NCBI GenBank assembly: GCA_002428365.1
Contig: DIVW01000043.1
Location: 9,607-73,606 of the forward strand
Length of the DNA: 64,000 nt
Reading direction: 5' to 3'
DNA from: Propionibacteriaceae bacterium UBA6122
GTDB lineage: Bacteria; Actinomycetota; Actinomycetes; Propionibacteriales; Propionibacteriaceae
How positions within the stretch are numbered: the first letter of the stretch is position 1; each line of letters starts with the position of its first letter. The position numbers and the translations under genes were made by a program. The notes beneath the pieces are model-generated. The model was not told the DNA's origin. It made no database searches and saw only the letters and a list, made by a program, of their open reading frames with translations. Shown here piece by piece: positions 38,469 through 46,037 of the stretch.

Positions 38469-39947
38469 ATGACCGAGGCTGTAGACACCCCCTCCCGCCC
38501 TACCGGAAACCAGCCGAAACGCACCTTCTTCGGGCACCCCTGGGCGCTGGCGAATCTGTTCGGCGTGGAGATGTGGGAGCGGTTCAGCTTCTACGGCATG
38601 CAGGGCATCCTGCTGCTCTACCTGTACTACTCCGTCGATCAGGGCGGGCTGGGCATCGACAAAGCGGTCGCCTCCGGCATCGTCGGCGCGTACGGCGGCA
38701 TCGTCTACCTCTCCACGGTGCTCGGCGCCTGGCTCGCCGATCGCCTCTTCGGCAGCGAACGGGTGCTGTTCGTCTCGGCGGCAGTCATCATGGTGGGTCA
38801 CATCGCCCTCGGCGTCATTCCCGGTATCGCCGGGGTCGGCGTCGGCCTGGTCTTGATCGCCTTCGGCTCTGGCGGGCTGAAGGCCAACGCCAGCTCAGTC
38901 GTCGGCACCTTGTACGCCCCCGACGACGTCCGCCGCGACGCAGGTTTCTCGCTGTTCTACCTCGGGGTGAATCTGGGCGCGTTCTTCGGACCACTGCTCA
39001 CCGGCCTGCTGCAGAGCACGGCCGGCTTCCGCTGGGGCTTCACGCTGGCCGCCCTCGGCATGGCCGCTGGGCTCGTCCAATACTCCTTCGGTCGCCGCAG
39101 CATTCCCGACGTCGCCCGCGTCGCCCCCAACCCACTGCCGCGCGAGCACTACCTCAAAGCAGCCCTGATCGGGACGGCGGGCGTCGCGCTGGTCGTCGTG
39201 CTGGTGCTGACTAATGTCGTGCGAGCCGACAACCTCTCCCAGACCGTCATCGTGGCGACTGTGATAGCCGCCGTCAGCCTGTTCACCTTGCTGCTGACCA
39301 GCCGCCGTGTCGACGCCACCGAGCGGTCTCGGGTGTGGGCGTTCATCCCGCTCTTCCTCGTGTCGGTGGCGTTCTGGTCGCTGTATCAGCAGCAGTTCAC
39401 CGTGGTGACCTTTTACGCCGACAGCCAACTGAACCGCTCCATCTTCGGCTGGGAGTTCCCGGTGAGCTGGGTGCAGTCGATCAATCCGGTCTTCATCATT
39501 GCGCTCTCCGGTGCCTTCGCCGCCTTGTGGGGACGACTGGGCACCCGGCAGCCGTCCACGCCGGTGAAGTTCGGCCTGGCCGCGGTGATCATGGGCGTCG
39601 CGTTCTGGCTGTTCCTGCCGTTCGCCAATGGCGGCCCCAACTCCACCCCGGTGTTGGCCCTGATCGGCATTCTGTTCGTCTTCACGATCGCCGAGCTGCT
39701 GCTCTCGCCGATCGGCCTGTCCGCCTCAACCAAACTGGCCCCGAAGGCCTACCGCACCCAGATGATCGCGCTGTTCTTCCTCTCCAGCGCCCTGGGCACC
39801 ACGATTGCTGGCACCCTCGGCGAGTACTACACCAAGGTGTCCGAGACCGTGTACTTCGGCACTCTCGGGACGATCGCCGTAGTGGTGGGCATCGTGCTGC
39901 TGATCGCCGCACCGGCAGTGCTGAAGCTCATGAAGGACGTGCGCTGA
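38469..39947 (+). CDS. Proton-dependent oligopeptide transporter (POT/PTR family)
   Basis: A 492-residue MFS transporter of the POT family, importing di- and tripeptides with protons. Signature: EMWERFSFYGMQGILLLYLY near residue 27 (the ExxERFxYYG-type motif), GAWLADRLFGSERVLF near 85, FYLGVNLGAFFGPLLTGL (the second PTR signature, FYLxINxG) near 165, and VAFWSLYQQQ with the Trp/Gln substrate region near 305. Fourteen or so hydrophobic segments fit. The ATG at 38469 is 7 nt after TAGTCT (38456-38461), a leaderless start; the in-frame ATG at 38391 is unsupported. It is convergent with the next gene at 10 bp. Confidence 0.9.
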   Translation: MTEAVDTPSRPTGNQPKRTFFGHPWALANLFGVEMWERFSFYGMQGILLLYLYYSVDQGGLGIDKAVASGIVGAYGGIVYLSTVLGAWLADRLFGSERVLFVSAAVIMVGHIALGVIPGIAGVGVGLVLIAFGSGGLKANASSVVGTLYAPDDVRRDAGFSLFYLGVNLGAFFGPLLTGLLQSTAGFRWGFTLAALGMAAGLVQYSFGRRSIPDVARVAPNPLPREHYLKAALIGTAGVALVVVLVLTNVVRADNLSQTVIVATVIAAVSLFTLLLTSRRVDATERSRVWAFIPLFLVSVAFWSLYQQQFTVVTFYADSQLNRSIFGWEFPVSWVQSINPVFIIALSGAFAALWGRLGTRQPSTPVKFGLAAVIMGVAFWLFLPFANGGPNSTPVLALIGILFVFTIAELLLSPIGLSASTKLAPKAYRTQMIALFFLSSALGTTIAGTLGEYYTKVSETVYFGTLGTIAVVVGIVLLIAAPAVLKLMKDVR

Positions 39948-39957
39948 CGGCGGCCAG

Positions 39958-40845
39958 CTAGGGACGTCCAGCTCGCCTGCGCGCGACCTCGATCACCGCG
40001 CTTTCGTTTACCTCACCCAGGCCGGACGCGAGCAGGTCGTCCAGGGTGCCCAGCGCAACTTCGCCGAACGGCGCCGCCGCCCCCAACTCCGCAGCCAAGC
40101 GCATCGCGTAGGCGACGTCCTTGCGGCGCAGGCGCCCAGAGAAGGTCACCGGATCGGCGTGATCGTCGGCCACCATTCTTCGCACATTGCGGACGACTTG
40201 TGGGCTGGCCGCCTGGCCGCTCGCCAGCGCCTGTTCGACCTGCTCCAGATCGAGACCGGCTCGCTCGGCCAAGGCCAGACCCTCCGCGACCCCGGCGATC
40301 TGAACCGCACCGATCAGGTTCACGATCAGCTTGTAGGCCGTGCCCGCACCCACCGGTCCGAAGTGGACGAGTTCGGTGGCCAGCGGCTCCAGCAGCGGAC
40401 GGACGTCCTGCAGGTCGCCCGGGCCGGCACCGATGAGCAGGGTGAGCCGTCCTGCCGCAGCGGCGTCGGGGAGCCCGGTCACCGGGCAGTCCACATACCG
40501 CCAACCCCGCTCCCGCACCGCGGACGACAACTCGGCCACCCACGCCGATGACAGCGTCGAGCATTCGACCGCGAAGGCGCCGAGCGCCGGTTCGCCGGCG
40601 AAGACGCCGTCTGCGCCCAGCCACACCGCCCGGGACGCGTCGTCGTCGCTGACCATCACGAACACCGCATCGACACCGCGGACGGCCTCCGCGGCGGTCG
40701 GCGCGAAGCGGGCACCGGCGGCAACCAGCGGCTCGCAGGCAGCCGCCGTCCGATTGCTCACCGTGACGTCGTGGCCGGCGGCGAGCAGCCGTCCGGCCAT
40801 GCCCTGACCCATCCGGCCCAGCCCGACAAACGCGATTCTCGCCAT
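39958..40845 (-). CDS. NAD(P)-dependent beta-hydroxyacid dehydrogenase (3-hydroxyisobutyrate dehydrogenase family)
   Basis: A 295-residue oxidoreductase. The Rossmann motif IAFVGLGRMGQGMAGRLLAAG is broken by convention here as GLGRMG at residues 8-13; then DAVFVMVSDDDASRAV, VECSTLSSAWVAEL, VDCPVTGLPDAAAAGRLTLL (the substrate-binding DxPVSGG-type motif, here CPVTGLP) and GTAYKLIVNLI with the catalytic lysine (near residue 170). The GxP motif deviates from the usual SGG, so the substrate may differ from hydroxyisobutyrate (glyoxylate-reductase or imine-reductase relatives are alternatives). Leaderless promoter: TACGAT 6 nt before the ATG. Single gene. Confidence 0.85.
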   Translation of the reverse strand: MARIAFVGLGRMGQGMAGRLLAAGHDVTVSNRTAAACEPLVAAGARFAPTAAEAVRGVDAVFVMVSDDDASRAVWLGADGVFAGEPALGAFAVECSTLSSAWVAELSSAVRERGWRYVDCPVTGLPDAAAAGRLTLLIGAGPGDLQDVRPLLEPLATELVHFGPVGAGTAYKLIVNLIGAVQIAGVAEGLALAERAGLDLEQVEQALASGQAASPQVVRNVRRMVADDHADPVTFSGRLRRKDVAYAMRLAAELGAAAPFGEVALGTLDDLLASGLGEVNESAVIEVARRRAGRP

Positions 40846-40885
40846 GGTTTGATCGTAGGTGGTGAGGGCGTTGCCGAGCCGAGCC

Positions 40886-41806
40886 CTAGATCGTGACGAC
40901 CAGCTTGCCGCGTACGTGTCCGCCTTCTAGTTCGGCATAGGCGGCCACCGCCTGCTCGAACGGGTAGATCCCGGCCAGATTCACTCGGAGCTTTCCGTCC
41001 GCGACCAAGGTGACGAGTTCTTCAAGATCGTCGTGGTCGGGACGCACCCACACGTAGTGGCCGCCGAGGGCGACCGCGCGGGGATCGGCGATCGACGCCA
41101 CGCTGCCCCCGGGCATCAGCAGCGCGGGGACGGTATCCATCGCCTGGCCGCCGACGTAGTCCAGAATGACGTCGAAGCCTTCCGGGGCAAGCGCCCGGGC
41201 CTGCTCAACGAGGCGTTCGCCATAAAGGATCGGCTCAGCACCCAGCGAACGGAGGTAGTCGTGATTCAACGCTCCGGCGGTGCCGACCACGCGAGCCCCG
41301 GCCAGCACAGCAAGCTGCGTAGCGAAAGATCCCACCCCTCCGGCGGCGGCGTGGATCAACACCGTTTGGCCGGCCTCCACCCCCGCGCGGCGAGTGCTTT
41401 GCATGGCGGTTAGCCCGGCCAGGGGCAGCGCGGCGGCGTCCTCGAACGACACTCCGACCGGTTTGTGCGCCAACGTGCGCACCGGAACCGAGACCAGCTC
41501 GGCCAGCGTCCCGCCGCTCACGACGTCCTTGCGGGCATAGGCCAACACCTCGTCACCGACCGCATACTCGGGGGTATCCAAGCCGGTGGCCACCACGACC
41601 CCGGCAACGTCCCAACCGGGAACGACCGGAAAGGTGGCGTCCATCAGTCCGGCCAGATAGCCCTGGCGGATCTTGTAGTCCACCGGGTTGATGCCTGCCG
41701 CGACGACCTTCACGACCAGCGAGTCGGGCCCCAGATGTGGGTCGGGTAGCTCGCCGAACTGGAACTTCTCGCGGCCGCCGAACTCGTCGTAAAACAGTGC
41801 TTTCAT
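40886..41806 (-). CDS. Zinc-independent MDR-type NADP oxidoreductase (quinone oxidoreductase-like)
   Basis: A 306-residue medium-chain dehydrogenase/reductase. N-terminal catalytic domain: MKALFYDEFGGREKFQFGEL, VVAAGINPVDYKIRQGYLAG and PVVPGWDVAGVVVATG. Cofactor domain: AALPLAGLTAMQSTRRAGVE and the nucleotide-binding loop VLIHAAAGGVGSFATQLAV, then GFDVILDYVGG. The C-terminus is GGHVRGKLVVTI. No zinc-ligand cysteines, so it belongs to the quinone-oxidoreductase/enoyl-reductase group; substrate unknown. The ATG at 41806 gives the conserved MKA start; upstream in-frame codons to 41881 are not used. Transcribed in the same direction as the preceding dehydrogenase, 40 bp apart. Confidence 0.87.
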   Translation of the reverse strand: MKALFYDEFGGREKFQFGELPDPHLGPDSLVVKVVAAGINPVDYKIRQGYLAGLMDATFPVVPGWDVAGVVVATGLDTPEYAVGDEVLAYARKDVVSGGTLAELVSVPVRTLAHKPVGVSFEDAAALPLAGLTAMQSTRRAGVEAGQTVLIHAAAGGVGSFATQLAVLAGARVVGTAGALNHDYLRSLGAEPILYGERLVEQARALAPEGFDVILDYVGGQAMDTVPALLMPGGSVASIADPRAVALGGHYVWVRPDHDDLEELVTLVADGKLRVNLAGIYPFEQAVAAYAELEGGHVRGKLVVTI

Positions 41807-41881
41807 ACTCGGCACAACCCTGACTGGCAACGGGCCTATTCCGGGATCGCCCGGAGGCGAGTACCAATACGCCCACCACAA

Positions 41882-42147
41882 CCGCGACAGGCACGGTGGC
41901 CAGTGGAACTGCGCAAAACGGGGACGGTTCCATTATGAGCAGCGCAGAACGGAACCGTCCCCATTATGAGCACGACGGCCAGGGGGACTGCGCAAAACGG
42001 AACCGTCCCCATTATGAGCAGCGCGACGGAGGGGGCACCAAGCGTCGATGGGGATCGGCTGGCTCTGGGGCAGGCCGCGCGGCGTGAAGCGGGGCGCTAT
42101 TCTCCACCGAAAACGGGGAGTCTCCAGGGCCGAGTTCGAGGAGCGCA
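41882..42147. repeat. Family B repeat block and promoter region of the glycosyltransferase
   Basis: GGGGACGGTTCC at 41920-41931 (followed by ATTATGAGCAGC) and the inverse GGAACCGTCCCC at 41951-41962 and 41999-42010, each followed by ATTATGAGCA. The phrase GACTGCGCAAAACGG is duplicated around 41908 and 41986, showing local tandem duplication. TATTCT (42098-42103) may be the promoter of the downstream gene. Confidence 0.8.
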
Positions 42148-43410
42148 ATGCGGATCGTCATCGTCGCTGCCGGGTCGACCGGCGACGTCCTGCCCTATAC
42201 CGGGGTCGCGGCTCGGCTGGTTGAGCGCGGCCATGAAGTGGCGCTCGCGGTCGCGTCCGACGTCACCGGTTTGGTGACTGCTCGCGGCCTCACCGCGATC
42301 CCGCTGCCGATCTCCGTGCGTGAGCTGACCGCCGAGTTCAGCCCGCAGCCCGGCCTACGCGGACGGCTCGACACCGTGCGACGCCTCGGTGAGCAGGTCA
42401 CTTCCCGCGCCGAGATCATCGGACGCGGCGCGCTGGCCGCGGTGGAAAACGCAGATCTCGCCGTCGTCACGCCCTTGTCTGCCATGCTCGTCGCGCTGAC
42501 CTGGGGCGAAATCCCCACCGTCGGGCTCTATCTGCAGCCGATGATGCCGACGCGCAACCACGCCCCAGTCGCCTTCGGCCTACGCAGCCTCGGCCCGCTG
42601 AACCGGGCCGCTGGCCGGTGGTACCTGCACTCGTCCGCCGGACCGTCCTGGCCGGTTGTCCAACGGCTACGCGCCGAGCGCGGGCTGCCGCCGCTGCCAG
42701 CCCCAGCCCGCTACCTCGACGACGTCTTCAGCCAAGCCCGCTGGCCATTGCTCCAGGGGTTCAGCCGCCACGTCGTGCCCGATCCTGCCGACCTACCCGG
42801 TGCCGTCCGGACGGTGGGCTACTGCTGGCCGCTGCCCGCACCCAACTGGACGCCGCCAGCCGACCTCATCGACTTCCTCGAAGCCGGCGACCCGCCGGTC
42901 GTGGTGAGTTTCGGGTCGATGCCGGTAGGAGATGCGACGGGCCTTCGGCGGACGGTGCTTGCCGCCGCCCGCAGCGCTGGCCTGCGGGTGATCTTCCAGG
43001 CTGGCTGGGCCGGTCTGACCGGTGACGACGAACCCGACGTCCTGCACATCGGGCACGTTCCCCACGAGTGGCTGCTGCCCCGCGCGGCAGCGTTCGTCCA
43101 CCACGCCGGGGCTGGCACGTCCGCGGCCGGTCTGCGCGCCGGGGTGCCGGCGGTGCCCGTCCCGGTGCTGCTCGATCAGCCGTTCTGGGCGCACCGCCTG
43201 GCCGCCCTCGGAGTCGCGTGGAAGCCAATTCCGTTGCACCGACTCACCGCCGACCGGCTCGCCAATGCCCTGCGCCTGGTGACCACTGATGCCAGCTACC
43301 GGCGCCGCGCGGGCGAACTGGCCGCCCTACTCGATCAGGAGGACGGTGCCGGCGTGGCCGCCGCAGCCATCGAGCGGATCGGCACCGGGCTGCCGCTAGA
43401 TGGGGTCTAG
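42148..43410 (+). CDS. GT1/GT28-type glycosyltransferase (UGT fold)
   Basis: A 420-residue glycosyltransferase of the GT-B fold, related to macrolide, sterol and flavonoid glucosyltransferases. N-terminus: MRIVIVAAGSTGDVLPYTGV (acceptor domain with the G-x-GxxxP-like entry) and ARLVERGHEVALAV. Donor domain: PPVVVSFGSMPVGDATGLRR near residue 250, VLHIGHVPHEWLLPRAAAFV and HHAGAGTSAAGLRAGVPAVP near 310-330, then PFWAHRLAALGVA, which is the UDP/dTDP-sugar-binding PSPG-like region with the H and DQ-equivalent LLDQPFWA. Acceptor unknown; a lipid or small hydrophobic alcohol is likely. GAGGAGCGC lies directly before the ATG. No sugar-biosynthesis genes are adjacent. Confidence 0.87.
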   Translation: MRIVIVAAGSTGDVLPYTGVAARLVERGHEVALAVASDVTGLVTARGLTAIPLPISVRELTAEFSPQPGLRGRLDTVRRLGEQVTSRAEIIGRGALAAVENADLAVVTPLSAMLVALTWGEIPTVGLYLQPMMPTRNHAPVAFGLRSLGPLNRAAGRWYLHSSAGPSWPVVQRLRAERGLPPLPAPARYLDDVFSQARWPLLQGFSRHVVPDPADLPGAVRTVGYCWPLPAPNWTPPADLIDFLEAGDPPVVVSFGSMPVGDATGLRRTVLAAARSAGLRVIFQAGWAGLTGDDEPDVLHIGHVPHEWLLPRAAAFVHHAGAGTSAAGLRAGVPAVPVPVLLDQPFWAHRLAALGVAWKPIPLHRLTADRLANALRLVTTDASYRRRAGELAALLDQEDGAGVAAAAIERIGTGLPLDGV

Positions 43411-43423
43411 CCCCGGTGTTCGA

Positions 43424-43439
43424 CTGGGCGGTCGCCCAG
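43424..43439. terminator. Possible terminator hairpin between convergent genes
   Basis: CTGGGC-GGTC-GCCCAG, 6-bp stem between the glycosyltransferase (+) and the PIN toxin gene (-). No U-tract; weak candidate. Confidence 0.35.
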
Positions 43440-43465
43440 ACAACCCACGACGGCTGCGACCCCGC

Positions 43466-43873
43466 CTAGCGAGCCACCCCAACAACCTCAATAGCGCACC
43501 GCGGGCCAGTCGCCTTCGCCAGCCGTCTGTCGCCAGTGAGCAGGGGTGCCTGCAACGCCTCGGCGAGGGCGACGTAGGCGGCGTCATAGATCGTCAGGTT
43601 GTCGCGCAACTCCCAGCAGCGGGGCAGCAAACCGGTGTGCTCGACTCGCTGGACGGGCAGGTCGCGCAGATCGTCCAGGGCCAGCCCAACGCACCGGGCA
43701 TCGAGGTGGCCGCCGCGAGCCAGGCCGCGCCACACCGAGACCACTTCGAGATCGATCAGCGCAGGCGCGGCAAGCTGTTCGCCGCGCAGACGCTGTCGCA
43801 GCTGATCACCGTCCGGACCGTCATCGATCAACGCGACGGCTAGGACGCTGGCGTCAATGACGAGCACGCTCAA
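43466..43873 (-). CDS. vapC: PIN-domain ribonuclease toxin (VapC/FitB-like)
   Basis: A 135-residue PIN-domain nuclease with the acidic metal ligands D7 (LVIDASVLA), E43 (LIDLEVVSVW), D97 (IYDAAYVALA) and D115 (LLTGDRRLAK). It should cleave RNA when free of antitoxin. The ATG at 43873 overlaps the 3' end of the RHH antitoxin gene by 20 nt, so both are translated from one mRNA. Cellular target unknown (tRNA or rRNA in characterised VapCs). Confidence 0.9.
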   Translation of the reverse strand: MSVLVIDASVLAVALIDDGPDGDQLRQRLRGEQLAAPALIDLEVVSVWRGLARGGHLDARCVGLALDDLRDLPVQRVEHTGLLPRCWELRDNLTIYDAAYVALAEALQAPLLTGDRRLAKATGPRCAIEVVGVAR

Positions 43874-44084
43874 AGCGCAATGCGCTCACCGCATCGGCCA
43901 AAGACAGCGACCCGCTCGCTCGGCTACCGGCACGCTCCAAAACCTCGTCCACCGTGGGCTGGCCCGCCTCGGCAATCAGTTTCGAACGCAGATACTCCTG
44001 CAGCGACTGGTGCGCAGCGCCAGCCCGTTGCCGCAGCACGGAGTGGGTCTCCTCCGGCACGTCCTTGATCTGAATGTTCGGCAT
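43854..44084 (-). CDS. Ribbon-helix-helix antitoxin (FitA-like)
   Basis: A 76-residue antitoxin. N-terminal RHH domain (MPNIQIKDVPEETHSVLRQR, GAAHQSLQEYLRSKL), of the FitA/Arc type usually paired with PIN toxins; the C-terminal ~30 residues (DEVLERAGSRASGSLSLADA) would wrap the toxin. The ATG at 44084 follows CATAAT by 6 nt and lies within a perfect 21-bp palindrome, giving a leaderless, autorepressed promoter. A longer frame to 44291 reads through the downstream GNAT remnant and is not real. Confidence 0.88.
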   Translation of the reverse strand: MPNIQIKDVPEETHSVLRQRAGAAHQSLQEYLRSKLIAEAGQPTVDEVLERAGSRASGSLSLADAVSALRFERARH

Positions 44085-44103
44085 GGAGCCATTATGGCTC
44101 CAT
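44083..44103. promoter_or_regulatory. Perfect palindromic operator over the antitoxin start
   Basis: Half-sites ATGGAGCCAT (44083-44092) and ATGGCTCCAT (44094-44103) around one base. It covers the minus-strand -10 element CATAAT (44096-44091) and the first codon. This is the expected site for RHH autorepression; because the mRNA would be leaderless, it may also fold at the start codon. Confidence 0.8.
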
Positions 44104-44175
44104 TTGGAACAGCTTAAAAGCCCTTCCGTTCGCCACCTTGGACGTTCCGAGATCCACGGGCCGCCCGGGTCGAGC

Positions 44176-44367
44176 TCAGATTCCCCGGACGACGACGTTG
44201 CCTTCATCGTGGACGGGTTCGTAGCCGATGCGCTCATAGACCAAGTTGGAGACTGGGTTCGCCTGGTCGGTGTAGAGGCAGGGTCGGGCACCAGCGTCCA
44301 ACAGCTGCTGGGTCAGAGATGCCACCACCCAGCTGGCGTAGCCGCGTCCACGGCGCTGCCTACCCGA
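44176..44367 (-). pseudogene. 3' remnant of a GNAT acetyltransferase gene
   Basis: Only the C-terminal ~63 residues of a GNAT protein remain: QRRGRGYASWVVASLTQQLL (acetyl-CoA loop RRGRGYAS) and LYTDQANPVSNLVYERIGY with PVHDEGNVVVRGI and a stop at 44176. The coding homology starts abruptly at 44367, two bases after the end of the TfoX-like gene (stop at 44369-44371), with the N-terminal ~200 residues gone. This is a deletion junction; in related genes this segment belongs to a ~270-residue protein. Not expected to be functional. Confidence 0.75.
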
Positions 44368-44368
44368 A

Positions 44369-44731
44369 TCAGCTTGGTTGGGCGTTTGCGACGCCCTCTG
44401 CCACATACGGCAGCCAGGCATCGAGGGCTTCCTCTCCGGCCCCTTGGGCTGGAACGGCGACCCACTCGCGCATGGTGCGCCTACCCATGGTGACGGGTTC
44501 GGCGCTGCCGGCATCGATCAGCTCATTGGCGCGGCGCTGAGGTAGCTTCACGATGAGACGCCGCCGCCGGCCCGCGAACGCGACGATATTGCCGCGCCAG
44601 CTGATCGCCGGGGATCGGAACATCGTGCCCAGGCCCAACCCCTTGTCCGGCGGGAGCCGTTTGAGGAGCGCTGCCATCAAAGCCGCACGGGTTTCCTGAT
44701 CGTCTGTAGTCACCAGACCAGCATCCTCCAT
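44369..44731 (-). CDS. TfoX/Sxy N-terminal-like domain protein
   Basis: A 120-residue single-domain protein of the TfoX_N type: LMAALLKRLPPDKGLGLGTM, RSPAISWRGNIVAFAGRR, RLIVKLPQRRANELIDAG and MGRRTMREWVAVP, the usual strand order and end of small actinobacterial TfoX-like proteins. Despite the name (from the competence regulator Sxy), these short forms have no established function in actinobacteria. It is divergent from the terpene-cyclase-like gene (18 bp between starts), so the promoters overlap. The coding sequence ends exactly where the GNAT remnant begins, so its own 3' end may have been shaped by the deletion. Confidence 0.75.
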   Translation of the reverse strand: MEDAGLVTTDDQETRAALMAALLKRLPPDKGLGLGTMFRSPAISWRGNIVAFAGRRRRLIVKLPQRRANELIDAGSAEPVTMGRRTMREWVAVPAQGAGEEALDAWLPYVAEGVANAQPS

Positions 44732-44749
44732 GGAACTACGATCACAGGC

Positions 44750-45790
44750 ATGGACGTTCCTGAAGAGGTCGGCCTACAACGTCAGGCGGCCGCCGATCGG
44801 TTGGTCGCCGCGCTGGCAGCATCAACCGATCCGGTGCTCGCCTACCAGGCGAACCTGCTGGCGGGCCTGCCGCCGCAATCACCCGAGGCCACCTCGAGGC
44901 GGAGCCAGATCGCCAACTCCCCGATGGCCCGCGCACTGCTGCGGGTGTTCGAGCAGGACGCCAAGACGCGTCACCACACCTACCGGAAGTGGCAGGGCCC
45001 ACATTGGACGCTGACCTGTCTGGCAATGATCGATTACCCGCCAGCCGATCAGGCGCTGCGTCCGCTGGTGAGCCAGGTGCACGACTGGATGTTCTCCAAG
45101 CACTTCCTCGAATCGCCGCTGACGGAGAACTACCCCGGGCAGGCCGATCGCGTCCGGCACTGTGCGTCCATGGACGGCAACGCGATCTGGTATTCCGTCC
45201 GGCTCGGCCTGGAGGAGGATCGCACCCGCGAACTGGTTGACCGATTGATCGGCTGGCAGTGGCCCGATGGCGGCTGGAACTGCGACAAACGTCCCGAAGC
45301 CACTCATTCGTCATTCCAGGAGTCGCTGATTCCGGCGCGCGGCCTTTGGGCCTACGGCACCGCCCACGACTATGCCCCCGCGCTTGAGGCGGCCCAGCGG
45401 GTTGCCGATCTAGTGCTGCCGCGTCGCCTGCTGTGGCATAGCAGCGACAACAGCCTGATCGTGCCCGACTGGTGCGGCAAACCGGGCCCGGAGCGGATCC
45501 ACTACCCGATTCAGTTCTTCGACGTCCTGTTCGCGTTGCAGGTGATGGCCGACCTGGGCCGCCTCGGCGACCCGCGCTGTGCGGACGCCCTGGCTCTTCT
45601 TGAGTCAAAACGCCTACCCGACGGCGGCTTCCCGCTGGAGGCCCCCACCACGACCACCGCTGCCAAAGTCGCCAGTCGCGGCAGCTACGCCGACTGGGGG
45701 CCATCGGGCTTGCGAACCAGCAATCCGTTGGTGAGCCTTGCGGCGCTGGACGTCCTGCAACGGGCCGCAGACCGGCCTAGCCAGCGGTAG
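44750..45790 (+). CDS. Squalene/prenyltransferase-type alpha-toroid protein
   Basis: A 346-residue protein with repeats of the prenyltransferase/squalene-cyclase alpha-barrel. QW-like motifs are seen as LIGWQWPDGGWNCDKRPEA near residue 165 and LESKRLPDGGFPLEAPTT near 285. It is half the length of a squalene-hopene cyclase and lacks a clear DxDDTA acid motif, so it is more like the single-barrel proteins of unknown function found widely in actinobacteria than a true cyclase. Other segments: HHTYRKWQGPHWTLTCLAMI, HCASMDGNAIWYSVRLGL, IHYPIQFFDVLFALQVMADL. TACGAT lies 7 nt before the ATG, indicating a leaderless mRNA. Function not established. Confidence 0.7.
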   Translation: MDVPEEVGLQRQAAADRLVAALAASTDPVLAYQANLLAGLPPQSPEATSRRSQIANSPMARALLRVFEQDAKTRHHTYRKWQGPHWTLTCLAMIDYPPADQALRPLVSQVHDWMFSKHFLESPLTENYPGQADRVRHCASMDGNAIWYSVRLGLEEDRTRELVDRLIGWQWPDGGWNCDKRPEATHSSFQESLIPARGLWAYGTAHDYAPALEAAQRVADLVLPRRLLWHSSDNSLIVPDWCGKPGPERIHYPIQFFDVLFALQVMADLGRLGDPRCADALALLESKRLPDGGFPLEAPTTTTAAKVASRGSYADWGPSGLRTSNPLVSLAALDVLQRAADRPSQR

Positions 45791-45795
45791 CGCTC

Positions 45796-45945
45796 GGGTC
45801 GCCCGGCCCTAGGCGGCTTCGACAGGCTCAGCCAACTGGAGTTCAGCTCCCTGAGCTTGCCGAAGGGTCGCCCGGCCCTAGGCGGCTTCGACAGGCTCAG
45901 CCAACTGGAGTTCAGCTCCCTGAGCTTGTCGAAGGGTCAGTTAGG
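45796..45945. repeat. 69-bp tandem duplication made of family A repeats
   Basis: 45796-45864 and 45865-45933 are near-identical 69-bp units, differing at one base (TTGCCGAAG against TTGTCGAAG). Each carries GGCTTCGACAGGCTCAGCC and CTCCCTGAGCTTGTCGAAGG as inverted pieces. They lie just after the terpene-cyclase-like gene. Confidence 0.88.
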
Positions 45946-45972
45946 GCATCGAAATGCGAGACGCCCCAAACA

Positions 45973-46006
45973 CCTCCGGGCCGACGCTTTCGCGCCGACC
46001 CGGAGG
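45973..46006 (-). terminator. Terminator of the rubrerythrin-like gene
   Basis: CCTCCGGG (45973-45980) pairs with CCCGGAGG (45999-46006), with inner CGACGC/GCGCCG pairing. On the minus strand it is preceded by AAA and followed by TGTTTGGGG. Confidence 0.75.
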
Positions 46007-46037
46007 TTTGCCTCAGATTCCGAACTCAGGGGTGGGC

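Noticed and set aside
43400..43843. Plus-strand frame opposite the PIN toxin gene
   Set aside because: All four PIN acidic residues and the antitoxin overlap support the minus-strand gene only.
44750..45790. Functional squalene-hopene cyclase
   Set aside because: Only ~346 residues, half the usual length, and no DxDDTA motif; annotated as a single-barrel relative.
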